Shown in pieces: positions 27,001-39,000 of a stretch of 60,000 nucleotides of DNA (position 1 is its first letter; every line of letters begins with the position of its first letter). This stretch comes from Nematostella vectensis (taxonomy: Eukaryota; Cnidaria; Anthozoa; Actiniaria; Edwardsiidae): contig NC_064035.1 of the NCBI RefSeq assembly GCF_932526225.1, positions 15,612,469 through 15,672,468 of the forward strand, in the 5' to 3' direction. A program made the position numbers and the translations under genes. Under the pieces are notes generated by a model that was given only the letters and a program-made list of their open reading frames with translations, did no database searches and was not told the DNA's origin.

Positions 27001-30000
27001 CTCAAAGCCTCTTTCGATAAACAAGGATCATACTCCCGTTACCCCGCGATATACGGTATAAAAGATATGTCGACAGCACAAAATGATGATATTCTTAAGA
27101 AAATAAAATTTGAACCATAAATTAATAAATAAATAAAACCTCATTGTCAGTGTCAGTTTTAGTCATGTTAAAATTATGGTTCTCATTGCTTGAACTTTCT
27201 TTAGAGATATGGGAAAAAATAGCCCTGACAAAGTTTTTTTAAGAAAATAGGTGTAAAATAGATGTATATTAAATAAAATATATTGGGGTGAAAGAATATG
27301 AAAAGGGGCCTTGAGCACACACGTTAATGTCTGCTCCACCGCCCCAGATTGGTAACGCCCACCTGTTCTTGTCGAGGAACCCTGTTGTTTCGTAGAAAAC
27401 CTAAGGAATAATAATACAGAAGTAGATATGGTGTGCCGAAAAATATTCTAAAATCAGTGCGAGAAAACATTTCACGGACGAAACGCTCAGATTAATGTTA
27501 GTTAAAGGCAACCGATTTAAAAGCTAGTTACAAGGAACCTTCTCACATACAGCACCAGTTCCATTGATAGGAGGCCAGCGTTCTAACCTCAAGGCTAGCC
27601 TAGTGCCAGCGTGATAATCAGGCTTCCTGTGTCGGGGATCAGCCGTGAAAAGTCGGGGGGTAGAAGACAACGCACCACAGGAAACCCGGTCAGAACGCTT
27701 GGGAATGGGCTGGCTCAATGGCACTCGCGACATCCACGGCATAATCAGAGTAAAATAAACCCGCTCACCTCGCCAGCGTAATGCTTGATACCAAACTTCG
27801 TGTTCGCAACTCGTGGCTTTACGTAGAAGCCATTCTCCTGCACGAAGAATAGGTAAACCACTGAACTTAGCATATAACAATGGAACCTGTGAACCTGTGC
27901 GGCTGTGGGTATGTGGTATTTCAGGGCGCTGAAAGAGCGTTACTATAGCAAAGGTTCCAAGGCCGAATCAAGGATGTCTAGAGGGGAGGGGAGGGGAGGG
28001 TGGGTAAAGGTAGACCACTGTTCTTAGTCAGCATAAAACCACGGAAACTGTATGTGGCTGCTGCTATGTGTTACAGGTAAACCACTGTTCTTATTAACCA
28101 CTCTTCAGCATATAACCATGGAAACTGTGTTTTTTGGCTGTAGATATTTGGTATAGGGGCACTAAAAAAGCGCTACTAAATTTAAAAGCGTTACAAAAGT
28201 ATACCAGGGCCGGATCAAGGATTTCTCGGAGGGGAGGCGGGGGTAATTGAACGTGTAACAGGATGCGAATTTACGGGTTTTACTCTAACAATTCAGTTCA
28301 AAGAGGGGACTCTAAAAAGTCAATAAACGCTTAAACAAGCATTTACAGCATGTCCATAAGGGACCGACCTGGTGACTAGAGTGGAGCTTGTCAAGCATTG
28401 AGCCGTCTGTGCCTTTAGGAAAACGGCTTTCTTCGTCAATCAACGCAAGCACACCGAGTTTCTAAAAGTAAAGGAAAAAGAAGTCGGTGAGTATTAAAAC
28501 AACGCTGTGGTGACAGAACTGAGTGATATTCTTACTAGAACGTGCGCACAAGACAAGCACAAACAAACAAGTGTGTTATCATGCGCTTGGGTTTTAATAA
28601 GACGCGGAAAATTTCTCGTAGCGATGGTGACAAGTGATCAAGTCTGAGAGTCCATACCCTCTCAATCAGATCCAGGCATTCGCCATTGTCCACCCAGTCG
28701 ATGTCGGACCACGCAAGACCTTCCCTATGGCATCGACAAAACAAAGGCGTCAAACAGGCTACACTGAAACCTCCATATAACGGACACCTTCAGAACCACG
28801 CAAGACCTTCCCTATGGCATTCACAAAACAAAGGTGTCAAGAGAAATAACAGGCTACACTGAAACCTCCATATAACGGACACCCTCAGAACCACGCAAGA
28901 CCTTCCCTATGGCATTCACAAAACAAAGGTGTCAAGAGAAATAACAGGCTACACTGAAACCTCCATATAACGGACACCCTCAGAACCACGCAAGACCTTC
29001 CCTATGGCATTCACAAAACAAAGGTGTCAAGAGAAATAACAGGCTACACTGAAACCTCCATATAACGGACACCCTCAGAACCACGCAAGCCCTTCCCTAT
29101 GACATTCACAAAACAAAGGAGTCAAGAGAAATAACAGGCTACACTGAAACCTCCATATAACGGACACCTTCAGAACCACGCAAGCCCTTCCCTATGGCAT
29201 TCACAAAACAAAGGCGTCAGGAGAAATAACGGGCTACACGTATGGCACAGTTTGTTTATCTAGAAATAAGCCATACCTGTTGTACTCGTGTTGCTCAAGA
29301 GAGAAGATATGCTTGTTGAAGTATTGCTGGAGCTTCTCGTTCGCATAGTTGATGCTGAATTGTTCAAATCTATTCACCTATTAAAATAACTGATAATATT
29401 CTAATACAAGCCTGAACATCCACCCATCCTTTAGCAAATCATCAAAAGCTTACAAGCTTAAAAGCCAAAAATTAAGTTGCTCATCCACAGTGGTTGAGGG
29501 GAAAGGGTAACCGGGAAGCCTGCACGACTCCATGGCTCCGAGGATGATGTTTTCAAGAATTTGAAGAAGTAGAGCCTCGACAGTAATATATGTTTTAAAA
29601 GCCCTAGCCAATCAGTCAATACACTAGGCCGCCCGTGCTTTCTATAACTCAAACATTTGTCCAACATTTGTTGATATTTCATTTGTTTTTATTTTATTCA
29701 ATATGAAAAGAAAAAAAAAACCACCTAGCCTACAGGGATACACACCTCGAAATTCTCGAAACCGAAGATATCGAGGATTCCTATTGAGGAGAAAGTATCA
29801 GAGTTCTTGATTCGCCTATTGATTTTTCCGATGACCCACTTGAAGGTACACGCGTACAGGTTCATTGCCATCGAGTCACGAGAATCTTCCGCCTGTAATG
29901 ATGAAAGAATGATGATGATGAAAAAATGATAAGGTTAATATGATAATGCAGTTAAAGCTATATTAAGATCCGATCTCTTCCAAGCCCCTCTCTCCAAGAT

Positions 30001-33000
30001 GCCCCCCTTCTAAAGCCATTTTTTTTTCAATAAACCGCTCTTGCTCAAGGCCTATCCGTAATATGTTTCTTAGAATACAATTGATTCTTGAATGTTAATG
30101 TGAAGACAAACATGATATACACTAGTATACATAAGAGACTTTTGTAGGTACAAAATACCTCTTGTAGTACGAAAAAAGAAAAACTGGGAAGTAAAATGAA
30201 ATAAGTTCCCTATCTATGAATTGAGTAGGAACACGTGATGGGGGGCATGCGGGAAAGAGTGGGAGACTGGGAGGAGATTCAGGGCATGACGCAGGATGCG
30301 AAGTAGAAGGTGCAGTACAAGGCCCCTCTCCTTTACCTGGTCCACGGTCAAAGGGGACTGGATCTCTTCTCCTCGAAGTGTCATCGATTTCATTGTCAAC
30401 GCATCACCCAGGTCATAGAAGTCGATATTCAGGAGGTTCGCCACGTTTTCCAAAACTAAACGATTAAAGACAGAACTAAGGGTCAAAAGAAAGAAAAATA
30501 TACGTAAGGTGAAAAGACAAAATTAAAGGTAAAAAAAAATACATTAAAAGGTCAAGGTCAAAAGGTTATGGGCTGCCTTCTCGTAATAGACTGGGTTTAA
30601 ATTAAATTTAAAAAAAATGCCTTGGACCTGAGCTGATAACGTGGCCTCAAATTCCAACTAATCCCTGCGCATGCGCTACATACTGTTCTTGTCGGCGACT
30701 TGCGCATGCGCTATATATCGTTCTTGTCTTGCGCATGCGCTACATCCGTTCTTGTCGGCGACTTGCGCATGCGCTACATACCGTTCTTGTCGGCGACTTG
30801 CGCATGCGCTACATACCGTTCTTGTCCGCGACTTGCGCATGCGCTACATACCGTTCTTGTCTGCGACTTGCGCATGCGCTACATACCGTTCTTGTCTGCG
30901 ACTTGCGCATGTGCTACATACCGTTCTTGTCCGCGACTTGCGCACCGCCGGCAGCAAGAAACGCGACATTTCCAAGCTGAAGAATGCCAGCGATGACTTG
31001 CAGCAGGTCGTTGATCTCGTCCTCTTGGAAGTCCATTACTTTCAGAGCGGCCTATACAACAACAAAAATACCGAGTGAGTGATCACTGAAAAGCTATGTA
31101 ACAGCACGTACAGCTCACTGTACGTGAAAGAAAGAAAAAACAATTTCACAAAGGCTATTTCGATAAACGGATGAAGTATATGCAGTGTAGTTTTTAAATA
31201 CTAAATTTTTTTTTTCATTTTATACGATTCATTTTCTTGCATTGCAATCGCGAAAATGCACTACAGCTTCAATAACCATCGATATGGTGAAGAATGGAAT
31301 CAATACGTTGCGGTGTTTATTTTTATAAATACAAATATCTAATGTTGGCGCAAATATCATAAAACGCCCCTCAAAAATCATCGCTCAAAGCAGAGCTTCT
31401 TACCAGAACCCTGTTGAAGTCTTCCTTGTCGTTAATGGAAGGGTCGCTGACACAACCGCTCTGCTGAAGGTAGTGGTACTTTTGTATGGGATACAGACAT
31501 AGATCGTCTACGAGATCAAGTGCAACAGTTTATTCCACATTTACTGGAACTCAAGACATCGTTAACGACCTACACGGGTAGGTCCTCTTTTGCTTTTCTA
31601 AACGACCTAAACGTGTAGGTCCTCCATGGCTTTACTTAACGACCTACACGAGTAGGTCCTCCTTTGCTTTTCTAAACGACCTAAACGTGTAGGTCCTCCA
31701 TGGCTTCCCTTAACGACCAACACGGGTAGGTCCTCCTTTGCTTCCTTTAACGAACTACACGGGTAGGCCCTAGTTTGCTTCCCTTAATGACCTACACGGG
31801 TAGGTCCTCCTTTGCTTCCTTTAACGACCTACACGGGTAGGTCCTCCTTTGCTTCCTTTAACGACCTACACGGGTAGGCCCTCCTTTGCTTCCCTTAATG
31901 ACCTACACGTGTAGGTCCTTCTTTGCTTCCCTTAACGACCAACAGGTGTTTACTGAGTTGACTGAGAAATCAGTGGGGCACGATGAGAGCCCGTAATAAT
32001 CTAGCTTCGTCTGAACGAGACATAGCTTACTTGCCTGCCGTCTGAACGAGACCTAGCTTTTTTTTCTGCCGTCTATAAGAGACCTAGCTTACTTGTCTGC
32101 TCTTGTGTTGCCCCCGCAAGAAGTAAATAAAAGATGTGAACGAGACCTAGCTAACTTGTCTGCAGTCTGAACGAGACCTAGCTAACTTGTCTGCAGTCTG
32201 AACGAGACCTAGCTTACTTGTCTGCCGTCTGAACGAGACCTAGCTTACTTGTCTGCTGTCTGAACGAGACCTAGCTTACTTGTCTGCCGTCTGAACGAGA
32301 CCTAGCTTACTTGTCTGCTGTCTGAACGAGACCTAGCTTACTTGTCTGCTCTTGTGTTGCCCCCGCAAGAAGTGAATAAAAGATGTGAACGAGACCTAGC
32401 TTACTTGTCTGCCGTCTGAACGAGACCTAGCTTACTTGTCTGCCGTCTAAACGAGACCTAGCTTACTTGTCTGCCGTCTGAACGAGACCTAGCTTACTTG
32501 TCTGCTCTTGTGTTGCCCCCGCAAGAAGTGAATAAAAGATGTGGTAGTTCCTCTCGCCGGGGTTTTGACGCACGACACGATTCTATCAGAACACAAAAAA
32601 GCATATTCATTACAAAGTTAAAATAAAGACGATAATTTGGCATAGTTGACTACGAGTATTTGGTGTATCGTTGATCAAGATTACGACATAGGTGCCTCGC
32701 ATGATTCCACGTCTACTAGTCCCTGTAACACTGGTTTAATAGTTTTGTAGTTGGTGGGCATCAAGGCGCTTGCAGTAAGGGTGTGTCATGGAATATTCAC
32801 CTTTTCCAGTAGGTCTGAAGAGATAAAAAGTCAAGGAAAACCTTTCACAATAGTGTCTAGGATGCAAATATCTGACAAATTTCTTTTTTTTCCAGAGACC
32901 AGAAATATGCACTTATTTGTGCCATTAATACAAAAAAAAAAAAATGCGGGTCATGTTAGGAACATTTTGACATTTTTTATTTTTCGCCGTTTGTCTTTCT

Positions 33001-36000
33001 CTGCCTTTTGCTGAATGATTGTGCTTAATATGTTGTTATCATCAAAGGCTTATCTTTGTCAATATTCATATATAAAACTACGGACGAGAGAGACCTTTCA
33101 ACTCTATCCACATGCTTTCAAAATCTGGTTTAGTTTCTGTCGTATAAAAACCCATCCTTGTGGCCAAGTCCGCTCACCTGAATATCGAAATGGCTTTGGA
33201 AATAGGTGTAATATACACCTAATAATTAATAGCAATTGGCATAATAATTTATTTTCTTATACTCAGCAGTCGTGGCAATGCATAGCTAGAGTTAAGTCAA
33301 CTCTGTCTCCATCCTTGGGAAAAGGATACAATCTTGAATGGTTCCGCCAACCATGCGTCCCTTGGCGTTGAACTGAAGGTGAATATATTTGCCAAATCGA
33401 CTCGAGTTATTATTGTACACCGTCTTCGCATTGCCAAATGCCTCCAGAATTGGACTAAAAATAAAGCAGACGAATGAATGCATTTGAAAGAAACGTTTTT
33501 GAACTGAGAACTTCGAGCTTTGATCTTCGCCTTCGTTTCTTGGCTATAAGTACACTCCACCATACTGACTTATTGTAATATAAAAAAGACAAAGAAAAAA
33601 TATTTATATCTCGTCTGTCCAATATCCAAGAATTGAGTTTTGACGATATAATGATCCAAAAGTTCCAATTACCTGGTAGTTTCTCGGTGTTACAGAGCAC
33701 CAAGATGGCGTCCATTACCTCTAGCTAAAGCACCAAATCGGTGTTCTCTACTCTCGCCGTTTATTGCCAGATTTCACAAACATGGAGTCTTGTTTTGTCA
33801 GCTTTGTCGGTACTGACAAATCGGCAAATGCGTTTAAAGGCACATAACCACCGCACAGAGCACTGACAAATCGCCACTGACAAATTTTGTCGACCTGTAG
33901 ACTGACAAATCGACAAACCCGTTTCACGGCAGATAACCACCGCATATATTATATGCCTTTAAACGCGTTTGTCGATATGTCAGTCGACAGGTCGACAAAA
34001 TTTGTCAGTGGCGATTTGTCAGTGCTCTTTGCGGTGGTTATATGCCGTGAAACGGGTTTGTCGATATGTCAGTCGACAGGTCGACAAAATTTGTCAGTGT
34101 TGATTTGTCAGTGCTCTTTGCGGTGGTTATATGCCTTTAAACGCGTTTGTCGATCTGTCAGTCGACAGGTCGACAAAATTTGTCAGTGGCGATTTGTCAG
34201 TGCTCTTTGCGGTGGTTATATGCCGTGAAACGGGTTTGTCGATTTGTCAGTCGACAGGTCGGCAAAATTTGTCAGTGTCGATTTGTCAGTGCTCTGTGCG
34301 ATGGTTATGTGCCTTCAAACGCGTTTGTCGATTTGTCAGTACCGACAAAGCTGACAAAACAAGACTCCATGTTGGTGCAATCTGGCGATAATCGACGAGA
34401 GTAGTGATTCGTGTGGTGCTTTGAGAATTTGTCTGAGAACACCGATTTGGTGCTTTAGCTAGAGGTGATGGACGCCATCTTGGTGCTCTGTTACACCGAG
34501 AAACTACCAATTACCTCGACTGTAAGATTGCATTCTCCACACTTATCATGCCGTGTTCCATATCCCCGCCACTGCTCACATGAGAGAGAAAGTTCAACAT
34601 GAATTTAGTAGATTCAGTTTTGCCAGCTCCTGATTCTCCACTGCAAGAAAAGAGAAATATAAGTTAACCTAAGTAGCAAATATCATAGCCAAATCATAGT
34701 GTGAATTGCAGCCAAGCCAAGTAGCCAGGCCAAGCGCATTAAACCACTGGCATTAAACCATCATTTTGTGCGCTAAAGGACATCTATTGCAACAAAGCTT
34801 AAAGATTATGTGTAGAACGCCTCTCTGGACATGAGGAAAAATGTTTCAAATAACCTTATTTCAAGACACATAACAATGAGAATTCGTTTTTGTAAGTTAG
34901 TAAACAACTATATGCAAAATATTATTTGCGCTTTTTTTAAATTTTGATGCCACACCTTTTGTGTTGTAGAATCCTAACTTTCAACCGGCCAAATTAACAG
35001 CAAACATACACCAAAAAAGCAAAAAGCTCGCCCTCACATTATGGGTTTTGAACAGGGGATATAAGTCTGAAATGGTGTGAGGAATGCACTAATATTTTAC
35101 AAAATCGTGGCTTCCACAGTGGCATGTGCAAAGTTTTCGCGTCATGTCAATGTTTTAGGCATTAGCAACTCCTTGGTTTGCATTACAATTCAGACTTATA
35201 TATTCCAGGCTAATATGATATGCTAAGGCTATGAAAATTCGAAGAGGCATCCAACAAATGAACTTCAACACTGATTTGTTTAAACTCCACACCTTTCGCA
35301 ATGCCTCCCAGTGGTGTAGCCAGGGGGTGGTCTAGGGGGGCCCGGGCCCCCCCTTTCTAGCAGCCAAAGATACAGTAAATGTATGAGACATTATCTAAAA
35401 TACAGGAGAAAATGCCTTGAAAGGGCCTTTGGGCCCCCTCCTGTTAAAAATCCTGGCTAACGCCGCTGCCTTCCTAAACTCATCCCTGGGAACCCAGGAT
35501 GTTGAGGTCAGTACAACGAGATGCAAGATCAAGGTGGAATAAGGCAGCTCCTTGTTTTGTCTCATTCTTTGGCCTCGTTATGGTGACCTTGATGCCCTGG
35601 GTTCCCAAGGATGCCATAGACTGTATATTTTTTGACTTGCAGTTTTTATAGTTTGCATATGATTCTAAAACTCGGCAACCCCTACCTTATAAGCACACAT
35701 TGCCTCTCGCCCTTTTTCCACATGGAGTAATAGCATTCATTTGAGATGGCATAGATATGAGGCTCCATCTCTCCCACATGCTTCTCTTGATATTTATCCA
35801 TTATGGACTCATCGTACAGGCCATCAATAAAAGAATATGGGTTGACAGCACACAGAATGGTTCCAATGTAAGTCTGAAAACAAAAAGAAATTAATGCAAT
35901 ATGAGAAAGGGGCAGTGTTTTTTTATCTGGTAAAAAAGGCTGATTATAAAGGCAGGCACCTCTGTTAAAATGTGCTTAGATTTATAATAAATGTATAAAT

Positions 36001-39000
36001 ATATTAGAACCATTCCTAGAACCAGTTGATGACAATGTTTTGTCAAATGCTTGTAGTAATCTAGGTTTCTGAAAAGAGGGATTGCTTAAAATGAAAATCT
36101 GAATTCTCAGGGCATTTAATCAACAAATTATGGAAAAATCTCAAGCACTTTTACTTTTTCTTTTCAGAGTTCGGAGATTGAGGCGTGGCGGGGGAGTGTT
36201 GGGGTGTATCAGGATGTGGTGTGTCGAGATAGCAGAGTTGCCTTTTCTCTGTGTGGTCTCTCAGGGATAAAAATGCAAAGTTTTATCCTTTTCTGCTTTG
36301 GAGGGGACAAAAAACGCTCATTCAAGTGATCTACATACATATATCTTGTCTGTTTTGAATCTGAGATGCAGATTGTGTAGAATGGCAGAGTCATGGAGAT
36401 CTGCAAGGTTAGCCATGTCTTCAACCCCTTCAATACTGGTCTGATGCATTGGCATAACATTCTTCCTGCTAATGGTGTCTTGTGGCATTGTATAAGTCTG
36501 CAATCAGACAAGGACGCTATATTTTCAACTGCACAATGCACTTACAGAGAAAAAAACATTCCACCAAACCAATGTTTTGCTTCAAAATCAAGTCATCACA
36601 CAAATTTTTGCACATTTTTTTTGCTTGCGTTTATATTTTTTTCACAAATAATTTATTGTAAAGATTTATTTTTGGTTAAAGTTAATTAAGTTCTGCAGTT
36701 ACTCCAAGCCTTGACATGTGCAGGTTCATTCATTAACCTTATGCATACATTACTGCCCTTATGTATTCAATCATGCTGCATTATAACAATTTTAACCAGA
36801 TTTTTCATGTAACATTGATTTAAGATGATGAGGTGCTTTAATTTTTAAGGTAGATACACACATTAGTTAAAGAATTAAAATTATTCAAATCTATGCCAAT
36901 ATTTATACTAATATTCAAGCCAATGATGTCCCAAAGATGGTTTTTCAAAATAGAAAAAGACTAATAATTTGAAGTTTACATTTCTTTGGCCCAGGACTAC
37001 TCTTTTCTCTCAAATTCTTTAAAGAGTAGTTTTATTATTGAATTCAACTGCAATTCACACTAAGATATATTTGTGTGGCTTCTACAAACAACTATTTTAA
37101 ATTTGTAAAAAAAAAAACTAGACAAAAACTGTCTAGGGGACTGTCTAGGTCTCAGTCAAGCTATATTTTTGTCACACTAAGATATCTTAATGTGTGGCTT
37201 CTGCAAACGCAGACCTGTCAACTCTTCCGGATAAAGTCAGTCCAGTCACAGGGTCGTATAGTCACAGGGGAGTTGCAGGGGGTGGGGTACTGGGGGCACT
37301 TGCCCCCCTAATATTTTCAAGAATTATAAGGAAATGACCAGTAGGGGTGTGGCTGTGCCCCCATGGTTTTCTTAAAGTTTCTGTATCGTGCTCCCCACCA
37401 ATAATCCGAGGCCTGCCACGGCTATGAGTCAGCATGATAGAGAACCCCTCCCCCTTCCTGGTGTCCAAAGGCTTTGAAGAAAATCAATCTAATAAACAAC
37501 AACAGGAACAAAATTGTGCATTTATGAACATGTGTATACCGTAAATTATCTAAAAAGCACCCGGGTGTTTCTTAAATTTTGATGGTCTGAGGGGGGAGAG
37601 GGGCGTTCAATAGATAGGAGGCGTTTATCATAGAGTGGTGTTCTTTACAAACTATGGAAATATATAAAAACCCAAGTACAGTGGAGTTCTACTCTCAATC
37701 AGGTTTACATAGCGTAGCAAGCATTTCTTGACATTAAGCAAGTCGCACCCAGTAGAAGCCAAATGCTATGCTGTTTGTTTTTAAGCTGAGTGGGAGGGTG
37801 GGGGGAGTTAAATAAAGGGGGAGCATTTATTAGAGAGGGGCGTTCATTTCAAACTTGTAAGTTTAGGGGGGCGTTTTTTAGATAGGGGGCGTAGCAAAAT
37901 AGATTAGTATAACCACAATAAAAACAATGCATTAGCCTGTTTGTCCCCGCCAGCACTTGGGCCACCTCGTAGGGATCTCCAGGTTTTTGAAATTTCGGGG
38001 TTGACAGGTATGCAAACGTAACAATTTCATTTTGTAAAAAATACTAGACAAATACTGTGTAGGTAAGGAAATCAATGCCTCAGGCAGGCTAGACAGGACA
38101 AACAATCTCTATCATCCACTATTACGACAAATAGCATAACAGACAATTAGCTGGTAAATTAAAAGTCGCGTTTTTATGCCCACTCTGTAATGTATCCTTA
38201 TAAAAGACTTTTCTGATCATTTACAAAACATAAAATCCAATTTTGGCTGCTCTGCATCAAATTCAATTTTATTTCGTGATAAATTTACGTAAACCGAAAA
38301 TACAAAAGTTTTGACAATGAAAAGTAAACATTCCTTTGAATCGATCGTTACTTCCGGTTTCGAAGGAAATTCGTCTTACAAAAAAATCAAAACTTTTTAC
38401 TTTAAACGAAAAAAGGGTAGCAAAAAGAAAATCTAATTTCATATGATATCTATAGCTAAAATAAAGTTTATTTTACATTAATATCGAATAAGTTTTGGTT
38501 AACTTAAACTTACTTATAATATAAAGTTTTGGTTTTATTGAATATTAATATTGAATAAGTTTTGGTTAAAACATTGAAAATGCTCACGGTTTTAGGATAT
38601 TCATATCGTAAAGTAACAAATGAGTAAATAAACAATTCGTTAATACCCAATAAAACGATTATCCGATTCAAACAGTTCTAAACATGAAGCCCAAGTCAAA
38701 TAATCGACATTCGAATCATACGATAAATAGGAAATACTCTCTTTGAGACGCTATATGGTTTAATCTCACGAAAAAAGTTCTGATCACCAATATTGCAAAT
38801 GATAGTTAACAAGGCTTAAATCGGGGCTATGAGCTGTTTATAATGACGTATAGAGCCCTTAAACGATTAAACACAACACACGACCACAGCGAGATAGAAA
38901 CAAAATGAGCAATCGAATCGAATTCCAATACACTCAGAATCTAAGAACTTGCCTTATCGTATTCGGTACGAAAGGTAATATGGCCAGACATGACCTCTGT

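Noticed and set aside
30671-31078. Long + strand open frames (up to 135 codons) of repeated [14 protein letters not shown]
   Set aside because: They are the reverse reading of the 35-bp tandem array plus myosin exon 10; a 35-bp unit opens all frames in turn.
33887-34404. Overlapping + strand frames with '[20 protein letters not shown]' repeats
   Set aside because: They come from the internal direct repeats of the foldback element, with no protein-like composition and no start context.
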